Origin: Syngnathus acus
Lineage: Eukaryota; Chordata; Actinopteri; Syngnathiformes; Syngnathidae
Length of the DNA stretch: 64,000 nucleotides
Assembly: GCF_901709675.1 (NCBI RefSeq)
Contig: NC_051108.1
Coordinates: forward strand, 4,064,631 to 4,128,630
Direction: 5' to 3'
Made by a program: the position numbers and the translations under genes. Every line of letters begins with the position of its first letter. Within the stretch, counting starts at the first letter, position 1. Shown piece by piece: positions 30,613-47,442 of the stretch. The notes beneath the pieces are model-generated. The model saw nothing but the letters and a program-made list of their open reading frames with translations, ran no database searches and was not told the origin of the DNA.

Positions 30613-34192
<3,580 letters not shown>

Positions 34193-34199
34193 TGTTTCT

Positions 34200-34305
34200 C
34201 GTCGCTTGGGAATGACGTCACGGAGTCAACGAACCACTTGCTTTGCCTCGTTGTTTTGAGTTGCCCATCATATGGCACATCGGCGCTCTACCGCCATCTT
34301 GTGTT
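34200..34305 (-). promoter_or_regulatory. psmc1 promoter with CRE and YY1-like sites
   Basis: Upstream of the ATG at 34190-34192 lie a palindromic CRE, TGACGTCA (34213-34220), and CCGCCATCTTG (34291-34301), a YY1-type site. The nearness of the CRE to the ATG implies a very short 5' UTR or initiation around the CRE. No TATA box is evident. No clear Nrf1 antioxidant element was found in this stretch. Confidence 0.5.
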
Positions 34306-35156
34306 TGGAGTGCAGTTCTCCTATATGTACAGTATTTATATCTAATGTAGTATATATTACATTGAAAAAAATGACCATCAGACGTGTACTATCAATTTTT
34401 GTTTGTATTTCTGAATGTTTTAAATCTTTCCGTACTGTATTGTACAGAAAGAGTACATCCACACTTATACACATATACAAACAGGTGTCATCCTAAACTC
34501 AAGAAACATGTCCGAAAAATGTACTTCGAATTTTTGTTTTCTTACCTTTATACTTGTGAATGGCATGCAGTCAAATTTGAGCTAAAATTGTATCATGAAT
34601 AAAGGCTAGATCAAACGAGTAGTTATTTTCAATACTGTATTCTGTTCCCTCTCATGATGATGATGGTGTAGCATAAGGTCATTCAATAAATTTGGAAACT
34701 TATTTTATATTCTGCTTGACACTCTAATTTTTGTAAATAAAAGACAAATCCCAGCAAAACAGCCACTTTATTGAAGTCAGTTTTCTCCCATCCTTGTGAA
34801 ACAGTGCGAGATGCTGTCCAGTGCATGTACTGTAAAGTACTTAAGCGCAGTGGAAGTCAGCTGTGCAGTCGCCTATGGCAAATAAGCCTTTTAAAGCTTA
34901 GATACAAGGGAGCAAAGCAAGCTTCTATATCGCCATGGAAACTGAATACCCTGGGGAAGAACAGTCCAAGAAACTCAACCTGGCCTACATGTGAAATTCC
35001 TGCAAACTATCATGCATCATTCATGTTGTTTGTCTACACATTTGAACAAGAAATACACAGTATTCAAATCTCCAAGGAAGCATAAGTCTGTTGATTTTCC
35101 CTCTCCACGCTCATCCTCACGCTGATTAATATCCAATGGATCCACTTTACTTCTCT

Positions 35157-38100
35157 CTATCTGTCCATGCTTGTCTCAGCAAGCCGGTTGTTCATGATGC
35201 CGAGAGCCCCCACTCCTCCCGAGAAGCCGTTGTGATGTGAAGTAGGACCGGGCTGGCGCGTGTGTCCTATCGCCATCTCGGAAAGCTGCTTCTGCATGAT
35301 AGCCAAGTTCACCTGCAGCAGACATGAAATAAAATCAGATGAGAAAGAGCCACTTGTGAGTCGTGTCGGCAGTAGTTATATCTCTGAATCCACTTTTGTT
35401 CCTTGCCTGTGTTAATTTAAGTGAAGAAAGATCGCAACAAAGTGCGGCTGACAGGTATAAAACTACTCCCATCCTAGTCACACACCAATTTTGTCTTTTG
35501 TTGGACATTACAGAACTGTGCAGAAGACAGTGAATCACTTTGGCAAGTAGTTTGAGCCCAATGGCGCTGGCAGCCCCCACATTTTCACTCGCAGAGGACT
35601 AATTGGGCCATATTGTTGCTAGGTTACCAAAGGCACTCTTCTTTACCCTGTGCATCAAATCTTGCTGGGTTACATTAGGTTAGTTAAAAATTCACCCCCC
35701 CCCGTGTGACCGATGAATAATACAAGTAGAGCATACAAAGTGGATCAGGAGTGGTGGCGTAAAATATATATTTTAAACTTCAGTGTAGAGGGTTAACAGT
35801 CAGGAATTGGATTTTGGAGCCAGAGTTATGAGTATTCGATTAAACAATAGATGCAGCTGTGTTTGCACACCACTATCAATTTGAGACTTCACCATGCATG
35901 CCTCAAAATTATTCTCTGTGTGATGTGCCGCACTACATTTCTATGTTTGAATGAGGTGTTGTGTGGACAAGGAAAAAAAAAAAAAGCATAATAAAAGAAA
36001 AAAAAGAATCCGAAGATGGCGGATAATAAGCTGACTGGAAAATCAAATCATCTCCATTATATTAAATTGGCCAGCTACAGCCAATGTTGTGATTGAACTG
36101 ATTGGAGTAAAAGTGAAAAATAATTTTCTTGTTTTGCTTATTAGCCTCCTTATCTGGAAGTGTATTTTCTTTTTAAACCAGACTGGAAAAATAGCAGTAG
36201 AATAATTTCTTTAATTGAAAGATGAAGCTCGAGAGGCTCAAACACATCAATTCTTGAAATATACACTCTGATGTTTGGAGTTGACATCTCTTGGCGCTTG
36301 CATGTTTTTTTCCCCCTCCCAATTATATTCCAACTTCCTCCCACATTATAAAAACATGAATATTTCAGCCAAACTTTCAATCACGTTATATTTCCAGACA
36401 GTCTGACATAACAGTTTGTTGCTCTTATACAACATATTTGCTCTACTTTATATTGTTTTCTTCCTCTGGTCACTGGAGCATATTATTCAAATGATTCTGA
36501 TGAAAATGAATCCATAGTTCCCTTTCTACTTTAAAATATAATCGGGAGACTGATTAGAAAGCTAGCGCCGTGCACGTGTTCCTCTTATGTGTGAAGTAGT
36601 GTCACTTATGTAAATTTAAAGACAAATGGCTCCAATGAAGAGTTGCTCAGGAGCTTCTCACAATAGGGATGGACAACTGTTATTCGGAGAAATGTCACAA
36701 CATTAAATTCATAGCAAATATATTAAAAAGATATAAAGATAGGAGTGAAAAGATTACACATGTTCTGACCTTGTTTGCTGCGAGAAAGTCTCTCATAGAG
36801 ATCATCTCTCCAGACATCCTACGTCCGGCGTCAGTCTCGCTCTCGTTGACGGCATCGGTCTCTATGGAAGGTTCGCTGCGGGCTCGCAAGTGGCCCGGGG
36901 CCACCACGTTCCGACGTGGGTGACGAAGAGGGTGGTGACCTTTCCTGGAGTAACAACACCTACACGGGGCTTCGAGTCGCCCTAGCAGCCAGTTGAGGAC
37001 TTGCTTGATGACGATGGAGATGACGTTAAAGAGGGAGTAGATGCAGCAGACCCCCGTTAGGGTGAACAAGAAGTTTCCCAGTTGGTACGCTGCCGTGGCG
37101 TTGCCCTCGTAGATGAGCCGCTGACCGCTCACCATATCTCCAAAGCCGATGGTGCTGAAGGCCACGAAGCAGAAGTAGAGCGAGTCCAGGTACCCCCAGC
37201 CTTCAGCTGCAGAGTACATGAGCGAGGCACAACAAGAGACTAAAATGGCCGCCGCTCCGAGGATGAACATGACACAGTAGACTGAAGGCTTCCAGCCGGC
37301 GAGATCCTCCCCTTTTCCACTTGACCTTGCACGGACCCCCTGACCATTGTGAGGACCAACCTCCCCCTTGTTATGGCGGTGCTCATAGCAGGACTTGAGG
37401 ACCACGGCGATCACGGTGATGACCCGCTCGAGGAAGAGGTTGAAGAAGAGGATGGTGGCTGCACAGCCGAGAAGGCCATAAAACATCAGAAAGATCTTCC
37501 CTCCAATTGTGGCAGGTGTGGTCATCCCAAAACCTTGGACACACAGAACACATCTTAAAAGTCCCGCCCGACAATATTACAATGTTTCCTTAAAACTAGA
37601 AACAACACAACTTTAATTAACCATAAATGTTTTGGTCTAATAGGTCTTAAAGGCAAATAAATCACAACTTAATATAAAAGACAATTTATTATTTCAACTC
37701 CAGCAGTCTTTAAGCGTTCCTTATGACAACTTTGACAAATTGTGCTAAACAAATATGTGGCTTAATAATTCATACTTATAATTAATTTTTAATTCAGGAG
37801 ACTGACCAAAACAAGAAATTTTCTGCAAATCGAAAACTGAATTCCCCATTGCATGCCATGTCTATTAGTATTTGATTAATCCACTTAATATTTTTATTTA
37901 TTTGAGGTATTTTCTGCACTCACCAATGGTGGAAACCACAGTTCCCACAAAGTAGAACGCTCCAGTGAAGTCCCATCTGGGTCTGATGTTGTCCACTCGA
38001 ATCCCAGCCACATTGGCTTCCTCGTAGTTCCTGAGGAAACTGTTGAGCTCTTTCTTACTCAAATTATAAGCCTGCCTGAAGATCTCGAACCTCTGCGTCC

Positions 38101-38254
38101 ATCGCTCCTTGGCCTCCCGCTCTTTGGGCTGCTCCAGCGCGGAGAAGACAGCTGCTCCACAAAACAGATAGAAGATAATGAACAAAGCCAGAAGCAAGAA
38201 TCTCGCATTATCTTCGTTAATTGGACCGCAGCAGCAAGCACTTCTAAGTGCCAT
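35157..38254 (-). CDS. kcnk13: kcnk13: THIK-1 two-pore-domain K+ channel, complete, three coding exons
   Basis: Exons: 37924-38254, 36770-37533, 35157-35312 (TAG at 35157-35159), encoding 416 residues (human about 408). The plasma-membrane channel has first helix FLLLALFIIFYLFCGAAVFSAL (19-40), shown here only as a segment name; an N-glycosylation site NLS at 64-66; pore 1 filter TIGFG (109-113); helices around MFYGLLGCAATILFFN and YCVMFILGAAAILVSC; pore 2 filter TIGFG followed by D (238-243); and a final helix around NFLFTLTGVCCIYSLF. The tail contains RRMSGEMISMRDFLAANK and ends GIMNNRLAETSMDR, as in THIK channels. AGIRVDNIRPRWDF and FCFVAFSTIGFG favour KCNK13 over KCNK12. The N-terminus has CCC at 7-9, possible palmitoylation sites. 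These halothane-inhibited channels set resting potential. A poly(A) signal read from 34767-34772 ends the transcript about 550 bp before the psmc1 start. Confidence 0.95.
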
Positions 38255-40953
38255 TATTTTTTTGTCCTCCTCTTGGCGCAGCGGGGGTGAGGTTCTTCTC
38301 TCATGATGCTCTCCAAATAAGACGCGCGCTCACAGTCGAAGAAAGACGTGCGCAAATATACATAAGCAAAGCAAAAGATGGTTGCCTTTTCCACATCTGG
38401 TGCGTCTTGTTGCGCAAAAGACACGACGAGAATTGCGCAACAACCTGTGGATGTCGTGCTGTGGTGCGCTCGAGTCCTGCCTCTCCAAAATAAATGCCCC
38501 CCCGCCCCCACCTTTCCAGAGCGCACGTTTTACGCACGACTGTGAGGGACGACACCAACACCACTGACTCATTTTAGTTGCAAATGCAGACTAGGGATTA
38601 AATTGCACAACATAATATAATTTGTACACTTATTTGTTTTGTAAAAAAAAAAAATCATAAACTCTGCTTGGTTGAGAAACCTACAGTTTTTTTTTTTTTT
38701 TGGTACAACAGCTGCTAATTTGTTTATTATTCTGTCACATCAATGCAGCTATTAGCATAATTTAATTGACTGTTTGCAACAGAGAAAATAGAAATGATTA
38801 GAAAATAATGATTAATTGGAATGCGCTGTAAATAGATTTTTTGCATGCATCGTCATGTCACTGAAAAAAAAAAAGCTTCTTAAGAAGTTAAAAATCAGAA
38901 TCTGTCTTTTGCAGGCATCCAATTACATAATTAAAGTTGTTTGTAAAATTATTAGTTGAATGTAAATATTGGCACAGAACTTTGTTACAAGTTCCAAATG
39001 AATTTCATCCACTGAGAACCAGGTTTTAAATATTAGCCCTGGTGCAAAATGTGAGGACCCTACTAATACAGCATATTGTTTACAAAGTGACATCTTGACA
39101 TTTTCAAGCTCCTATGAGAGATTTGCACTCTTGGCCTATTTAACAGACGACGATGTGAGCAAATGTCAAGAAAGGAAAGAGTAAATTATTCCTGATCAAA
39201 AGCAGGGACGACAAAAAACTATTTCAAAAATGTTTAAAAAACTTTTAGCACGTTATATATTTCAAATATTCTAAATTAATTTTTTATTAAGTGTTTCAAA
39301 CAAAACAAAAGTCTGGCAAATTCTCACCTATGCTATATCTTAAGTGCTCCTGCATAAGAAAAACCCTTTGGAGCCCATCCAATAAGATCTTGTTGATTAT
39401 TTAAAACAAATAGGGCTTGGCAATGCTTCTTACATAAACTCGATGTTCATGTTCGTGCATAAATGTCTTTGAGAAAAATGGCTGTTGACAAGCACAGATG
39501 TGTGTGTGTACATATTATTATTATATTATACTGGTACATATTCAGTAATGCATTGTGGGTACTGGTCCTTGGGGGTGATGTGTTGCCCAAATTTTATTCG
39601 ATCAGAAAAATACCCATAATTAATTGTTCATCTATCAGAAAAAAATAAATAATTTCTTATTGGATGGCAGAAAGCATCCACTTTTTTCTTTCAGCTGTTA
39701 TTTGCTCATAATTCAGCTTGTCACGGCAAAGTGTGTCTACCTACGCTAGTGGATACATGAGTATCGGTCATTTGAATTCAAGTGAGCCACTTTTACGAAA
39801 TAAAAAAAGCTGCAACGCTGATGATGTTGATGATGAGGTCAGTGAAAACTGCATATCAAATACAACAGATTGTATTCACTCTGTTCAATGGGTTTATTAA
39901 ATGTCACTTATGCATATTGTATTCAAGCGAAACAGGTAAGATTTTTTTGTGGGTTGCTATAGAAATTGCAAAAAAGTCGCCAATCCTTTGCCTGCAATAC
40001 CTGTACCAGACTCATAGATATTACAAAACTTCCAAAATGCCACTTTCAGTTGTTTATTTGAAGATTTACTCCCCCCTCAGTCTCCTTTTTAATATTAAAA
40101 TACATTATTTCTCGGGTTAAAATCTGAAGGTAGACTAGATACGTAATTATCATTCTGAAAATGTCAAAATATACTTTTCAGATGATCCAAAATTTAAGAT
40201 CAGATTTTAAATCAGAGCCTGTGATCAATTATACAAAGTACCCCACCCCACAGTATATATATAACAATACCATTCTGTTTCCATGACAACGTATTTTCCT
40301 GTTAGGTGTTCAACGGCATTCTTATTTTTATTCAGAGTTCGTCATTGTCAAACTCGTTTCATAAAAGCAAAACACAAATAACTGCCACTGGATTGATTCA
40401 CGTGGCACCCAGAAATATCGATTTTATTTTTTTTTATCCGTATGTTGTCACTTTAAGTGAAAGTAGAGACAAGCAATTCACATGCAATTCATTAAATAAC
40501 CCCCAAATAAAATGCAGCATTAGGTCGGGTGACGACTAAAAGTAATTTCCTATATCTATAAAAATAAACAACTGCTTTTGTCAGTCCACCCCAATGCAAA
40601 AGCACTTTAAAATCCAATACTGTAGTCCTAAAACAACCCACATCCATTAATTCTGGAACACTCACTTTATTGACACTAAGGTTAACTCAGTGGAGAGCAC
40701 TTAGTTTTTATTTGTGTGACTTATGAGTACTAGTTGTGCGTCATCACTGGTGTTGTGACGTTGTTTTCTGTCACATGCGTTAAATATGATAGCCCATATC
40801 TCATTTAAATTGATGCACTTGGCATTGGCATGCTCAAGTAGCAAGTATGTAAAAGAGGAGTACACATGGATTCATTTTGGACTATTGTTTTGTCCAGTGC
40901 CAACACAGAAGAAGCGAAAACAAACAAGAACTATAAATGTGAACTATTCAGTA

Positions 40954-41333
40954 CCGTATTTTCCGGACTATAAGGCGCACCTAAAAACCTAAAATTTTCT
41001 CAAAAACCGACAGTGCGCCTTATAAATGGACCAAATTCCTAAATTTAAACTGGCCCAAAGCATTGTGTCATGAAATCAATCATAAGTGGCCCGCTGAAGA
41101 CTATGAATCATGAATCAAAAAGACTATGGATCATTATTTTGTGATTATAAAGTAATTTGTTGAAATAAAAAAGATAAAATGGAGAATGATTTGATTTGGA
41201 TTACAAATCTGACATGATGCATTAATGATGCGTCTTATAGTCCGGTGCGCCTTATATGAGGACGTTTTAAAATGGGCCATTCATTGAAGGTGCGCCTTAT
41301 AGTCCGGTGCGCCTTATAGTCCGGAAAATACGG
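40954..41333 (+). mobile_element. TA-flanked MITE, copy 1 (subtype A, forward)
   Basis: Ends CCGTATTTTCCGGACTATAA and its inverse, TTATAGTCCGGAAAATACGG, are flanked by TA on both sides, as in Tc1/mariner-type insertions. Subterminal GGCGCACC motifs repeat. The interior (AAACTGGCCCAAAGC, then ATAATGATCC read in inverse) matches copy 7 in opposite orientation. No ORF. Confidence 0.88.
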
Positions 41334-41480
41334 TATTTTTTTTTAAGCTCTCAAGGATGTATGGCAGTTCCATTTTGATATTGGTCATTCTTTGATTCAT
41401 GATTCTTCTCGTATTCAAGCTGTACTCACGTCGGCTAATTTGTGTGAGATGGGAAAGCCTTGATGACAAACTAAATTGCT

Positions 41481-41547
41481 AAATCATTCACTGCCATTGA
41501 CGGCTATAGACGTCAAATATCCATTTGACCTAGAATGTGAATGATTT
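41481..41547. repeat. Short element with 11-bp perfect terminal inverted repeats
   Basis: AAATCATTCAC (41481-41491) and GTGAATGATTT (41537-41547) are exact inverse copies enclosing CTGCCATTGACGGCTATAGA, a segment seen in a recurrent teleost repeat. It is probably a deletion derivative. Confidence 0.55.
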
Positions 41548-42509
41548 AATAACCCAAGATTGAGTCATCTGTTGTTTGACAACATCAATATAGTTCCAGC
41601 TGTGTCCAAATCAGTGTTCTTCTCATTAGATAATAAGCAGCTCATTAAATCGAACAACTATAAATTGCAATTATCATCATGGTTGCATCATGCTGTACTG
41701 ACTCATCATCAGTAATTACATCTTCTAAACATGGAATGTATGAATGTGAGATGGAGAACGGGAGACTCGCCTCCATTCCGCTCCCATGAGTTATCCATCA
41801 TTCCACCACTGTAACATCGCTATGGGCAATTGATCAATTTTTATTGTATTATATTTTAAAGCAAACTAAAGTGGATGCACAATGTGAGGCACTTGTCGAC
41901 CGTCCACCCCCATATGACTTTAAGGAGGGCTTGTTACCTTGACAACAGGTGGGGGTGGGGGGAGCAAAGTACAGGAGATTCAATTGAAACCTTGGGATTT
42001 TTCAAGGTTGTTATGGTGATCGTTTTGTCATATGGCTCTGGGAACAGGTTTTATGATAAGGTCACGGTCACAAAAAAAAAAGGAATACTCACAACTCTGA
42101 CAAAGACATTGCTGTGCATTCTTTAATTAACATTTTCACATAATCTCACCTTGGCAATGGTAAATAAGGAACAGGTGAAGGATAAAATAGAGCAGGCAGC
42201 TGAAAAGCAATAAAACAGATGAGATGGAGAAGAAAAAGTGGATTAAACAAGATGACAAGTGATTATAATGGGAAGGAGCTTAGCTGCAGACATAAATGAC
42301 TCTCAGGCTTGAGAATTGAGTCGGCTGTGCGCGGCTGCTGAAGGATATAAAATAGCACTTATTACTGATAGAAATGTGTGTGCGCGTGATTGCAATCGTA
42401 AAGGCAATTTGTTATTTTGGATATTCCTTTCCAACTGGCAAAACCTCAATTGCTGTCAAGTCCAAATATCTCTCACAACTGTGAAAAGTTTGGCTAATTT
42501 TTAAGTGTA

Positions 42510-42898
42510 CCGTATTTTCCGCACTATAAGGCGCACCTAAAAACCTCAAATTTTCTCAAAAGCCGACAGTGCGCCTTATAATCCGGTGCGCCTTATATAT
42601 GGACCAATATGGATTCGTGGATGAGTACTAATTTATTAAAGTAAGCTTTACGTGTTTATTTTGTGTGTTGTGTGATATTACCATTTGAGCAACGTTGAGT
42701 TATTGATATATCGTTATTGTTTTCACTATTTTGAGTGTTACTATATTGTGATTGCATTAACGTGTGAGCAACGTTGAGTTATTTATTCTATGCGCCTTAT
42801 AATCCGGTGCGCCTTATATATGGACAAAGTTTTAAAATGGGCCATTCATCGAAGGTGCGCCTTATAATCCGGTGCACCTTATAGTGCGGAAAATACGG
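42510..42898 (+). mobile_element. TA-flanked MITE, copy 2 (subtype B, forward)
   Basis: Ends CCGTATTTTCCGCACTATAA and TATAGTGCGGAAAATACGG with TA flanks. Its interior contains TATGGACCAATATGGATTCG and a duplicated GCAACGTTGAGTTAT (42691-42705 and 42768-42782). It pairs in sequence with copy 4, which is inverted. Confidence 0.88.
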
Positions 42899-43255
42899 TA
42901 GTATCTATTTTGACTGCTGGACTTATGAGCGTTATGCTTAGGTGACCGAAAATACATTTTGTAGTGGCTTATTGAGTCTGGACTGTCTTGGTGCTGATTC
43001 TAAAATGATATTTATGGAATATTCTGTATTTAAAGTACTTGAATCTGTCTGTTTGTGGAGGTGGATATGTTTCCAATATTGAAAGCAAGTAAAAATATGT
43101 GGCACCATGTTGCCGAGCAACACTGCACATAAGCGGCCCCTTCTGGGAATTCCTAGATGGAATATTTTATAGAATCGATAGGATATAGAGCACATCTTTA
43201 TTGGACCTGCATTGGGGAAAATTCTAATTTACAATAACACAGTAAACAGTAACAG

Positions 43256-43284
43256 CATCCATCCATCCATCCATCCATCCATCC
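43256..43284. repeat. (CATC)n microsatellite
   Basis: About seven CATC units. This is often the 3' tail of a fish SINE/LINE, but no body is seen next to it. Confidence 0.9.
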
Positions 43285-44251
43285 CAAAATTTCCCCAATT
43301 TTAGTGTTTGTTTTCTTTCGTGATGTGCTCTAGTATTTAAATGTCACCAAAAGCGAAAAAGGTCACATTTTCTATTCTTGAAAGGTGTGTGTGTGTGTGG
43401 GTGTTTGAACAAACTCTAGGATGTTTGTACAAAGAAAGGTTACAATTGTAAAGTCAAATGTGATACCTTACACACCACTCTCCAACTTTTGATGGTATTT
43501 GACATTCAATCAAATTGAATATTTTTTTGCACATAGCTTTTTTTAAAAAAAAAAAAGTCAAATAATGACCACCAATATATATTCTCATGTTGCGAAATAA
43601 TCCCAGACAATGTTATTCTTGTTCTTTGTAATGGTTGTGGAGTCAGTGAGGAGAGTGACACTCTCAGAGATCATTTTCTATTTTTGTTCTCCCTGTTATG
43701 ATGGCCCTTTTTTCTGATGACACAGACGCCGGACAGATTGGTCACAATTTTACAGTTATTGTTGTATCATGAGAGGTCTATTACAGTCAGTGGCGATTCT
43801 GAATGACTCCCAGGGGGATTATTCGTACTGACACGATTCCCGACCCCACCTGTACTGTTGCCACTTACCAAAAATAGCCAATCAGCCCAGACAGGTCATG
43901 AATACAAAACATTAGAATTATTATTAGGATTTTATTGCACTTTGCTTTCCAGACAATATTGAGTACTGCAAATTAAAATTTGTAAACTGTAATAACTTTG
44001 TAGACTGACAGTATAAATTATACTAATCAACAAATTTTCACTCAATTTTTTAATCAGTGATGCAATCTGCCCCCCTTTTTATTTCTTACTGTGCCAACAT
44101 AATAATAATAAAAGTGCCTGCCCATTAATAATATTAAAAATAACAAGCGTCTTTTAATCTGTACATTGGTACAATATTTAAATGCATTCAAATTGAGGAA
44201 GCGTTACTACGACAACCGTGACAGAACCGCATCCTGCATGTAGTTTTTTGT

Positions 44252-44264
44252 GGCCATCTAGTGG
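44252..44264 (-). promoter_or_regulatory. CTCF-like motif
   Basis: GGCCATCTAGTGG is the reverse complement of CCACTAGATGGCC, close to the CTCF core. It lies in unique DNA about 6 kb upstream of kcnk13. Confidence 0.35.
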
Positions 44265-47200
44265 TCTTTAATTTACATTACATTCTATGTTGAAATTGAA
44301 ATCTGGAGTTCCACTTTTTGTTTTGTTGTTGTTGCGATTTATTTGTTTACACAGAAAATAATAAAAAATGCTTTAAATAGATCATACAGAGCTAACAAGT
44401 CACAGTCAAGTTTTTTTTTTTAACAATGTGCAACACAAATTAATATATATATATAATAGTCAACTGGGTAGTTTTGCATGGCATGTCACTGTCCAAATAT
44501 TTCTTTTTGATATAAATAAGCAAATATGTTCCTTTCACAAACTCAACCCAACACACACTCAGCATACACTACTCTAACCTTTTACTTGTCAGATGAAGTG
44601 ACTCTTGGCACCCCCATTTAAACCTCTGCTTGCTCAACCCTTGACCCTTGTCTGAAGGAACCCCCCTTTTATAAAATTCCAAAGAAGACTGAATGACCTT
44701 GACCATCCTCTTAGTCTTGGCATACAATCACTTGACACATGAAAAGTGTGTGAAGTGCCTTTTTCTGCCGTAAGATGGTGCTGAGATACTGACAAATGTT
44801 GCCATTCTTAACCTAATATTTTCTCTTCCTTCCTCTCTCAACATGCATGTTTGTATGTGTGTGTCTGTAAACTGTGTACATGCTGTGCTTGTGTGTGTGT
44901 ATTTGCACACGTGACTGTTTCGCTCTCTGTTGTGGAACAAATTACACTGTGGCTGGGGAGCCAAATGACTAATCAGTGGTACACAGATTAAAATCCAATT
45001 GCTGCAATTTGAAGCCTCACAGGAGTAGTACGGAAAATTAACTACTACAGTGGGTGCACCACGCTCAAGCAAAGCCGTGACATGTTCGGCTTTTGATCAG
45101 GAGTCAGTAAAGAGTAACTCTGACAACTTCCAAATTAATAGAGATTGATACGGTCCATGAGTCATTACTAAAAAGATGATTTTACTCTATGCATGAGGTG
45201 CATTAAGTGAATGAGTTCATTATGTTGTCTGCAGATGCTCATTCTCCATCATGGACGGCCATTTCGAAAAGTTTATTTTTACAGCGTGGCAAATGATTCA
45301 TTTCACACAGAGAGGCATCACAGAAGAAGTGAGAGTCAATTATATGAGGGCAGGCCAAACCAAGTTTGTGCATTGCCTTCAGGTGACACCAAGCAATTTG
45401 CCTTCTCAGAATATAATCTCATTATTATTATTTTTTTTTTTCATGGATACACCAAAGTGTGTTATGAGCTGAGACACAACATGAACGCCTTCCTGGAATC
45501 TTCTCAATGGCAAAGCGAAATAAAAAAAGAGAAATAATCTCATTTTGTCTCGGGGTGTAAAAATCGTGTTTGCATGGTTGTGGCTCCTTTTGTGCGCGAG
45601 TGTCTCATGGCAGACATGATGCTGTCGCTGAAACCCGAACAATAATGCTGGAACATTTCACTGGGATTCAATTGAATCATGCCTTGTTTACTTTTTAGTT
45701 TTTAAAAACAAACTTGTAACATTTTATGCCATTTGGATGAGGCTCACCGGGGGGTGGGATTGGGTTTTTTTTGTGGTAGGAAAATATTTTTAGGTAACAA
45801 ATTTGCACCAGCCTGGTTAACAAAACCCCCCTGCTGTTCCACACCAATGTCTCACTTGTCCTCATTCAACTGCGGAACAAAACTCACCTGGGAGCTGCAA
45901 AAAAAAAGCCTCCATAAACACTCTGCACCTCCTCTGCAGATGTTCAAAAATGTTGGAGAGCTGGGAAGGAAACATTTTCCAAACTGGACGAACGATCTAC
46001 TTTATCTCCAAAAGCTGAATCCCCCAAAGTTAGAAAAAAAATCTTCTAGGAGATTTTTAAAGCAATGCAGTCGTTAAGTTTTGTGAGGAGACAGTGGTGA
46101 TGACTGACAGTGCGTTAAACAGGTTTTGTAAGTAGCCGCTAGCTATTTAGCTTAACTTTTTTTTATCTTTTTTATAGAGATTGAAAATGGACAATCTTTG
46201 CAGCAACAAAAAGGCATGAAATTGTCTCAAATGACTCAGCATCCAGTTTCAATCTTCTCACCCATTGCGTATGACTTTAGTAAGATTTTGCACAAGCAAT
46301 ATAAGTTGAGTCATTATTGAGTTACTTTAAAAGGCCATTTAGTTGGACCGGGATTTTCTAATTTAGTCCTACCAATAAGAAATTCTTTATGCATGAGAGT
46401 AAAATTTTAGAGTGGTGACCATCCAGGATTGTGATTGTCTTGGATCAGAATAACACGTTTTGTTTCCAGTTAAAATGAAGTGCAGGCAGCTAACTAGCAT
46501 GCATGAAATAATTACCTCGGAATGGTGGAATAGTAAACTTTTATTTAGTCATAAATCCATAAAGGGGAGTCACTGTCAATAAGAGAATAAATCATTATAG
46601 CCAGGGGCTTGGTCATGGCCCCAGCCGAACGCCATTACACCAGATGGTGCATTAGGATGAAGATCATTACGGTGATGTCATTCCCCACAGGTCCTTTTCA
46701 TCGTCGGTCATTTTCATCTGATCATATTTCCACTCTACTTTGTTGTTGGATTTTAAAAGCCCGGAGCAGGTATTGTTCCTATGACAACACACGAGATAGA
46801 AAAGTCTTTTTGTTCGCGATTAAACCACTTTGAGCGGGTTGTTCTTTTTTTAAAACCCCATCTAGCGTACCAAGGAAAATCTCTTTACAATCCTTTGCTG
46901 TAAGAAAAGAGTCAGCGGGCTGAAAGACTTTCTTCCCTGGCTCTTCTCTTTTAAATCTATTTCTCAATTTACCCATCCATTAGCAGGAGGCACAGAGTTG
47001 CTTGAGCTCTTAACAAGGCTACTGCTCTTCAGTGTCATGCTCGACTGGGCTTCAAAACATGCAGCACTCCATTGTGTCACTATTGTGTAGGACACAAACT
47101 AGATGTGTGATTGGATTTTGATTGGCGTTTTCTGTCCACTGTGCAGTGTACATAAGGGGTAGGATCAGTGATGTGTGTGTGTGTGTGTATATAAGTGTGT

Positions 47201-47282
47201 GTGGGTATGTGTATATATATATATATAGATATTATTTTTTATATATATATTTTTTATGTTGTTTTTCATTTTTTATTTTATG

Positions 47283-47442
47283 TATATTTTAAATTAGGTT
47301 TTCAAAAGGGATGAGGAGTTTTAATTTGTTTTAATATTATTTCTTTTTTATATCGTTAGTTTTTTTTACATTTTTTTAATAGTAATTTTTATATTTTATA
47401 TATATTTTAAATTGAGTTTTCAAAAGGGATGAGGAGTTTTAA
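47283..47442. repeat. 118-bp direct duplication in AT-rich DNA
   Basis: TATATTTTAAATT(A/G)GTTTT-type sequence followed by CAAAAGGGATGAGGAGTTTT occurs at 47283-47324 and again at 47401-47442, shifted by 118 bp. It is preceded by TG/TA microsatellites at about 47177-47225. Confidence 0.7.

Noticed and set aside
35157-38254. Assignment to kcnk12 (THIK-2)
   Set aside because: Some tail residues resemble KCNK12, but the first-loop and pore segments and the psmc1/calm1 neighbours fit KCNK13 better.
45211-45537. Plus-strand frames of 73-108 codons
   Set aside because: Two overlapping frames of similar length with no similarity; poly-T driven extension.
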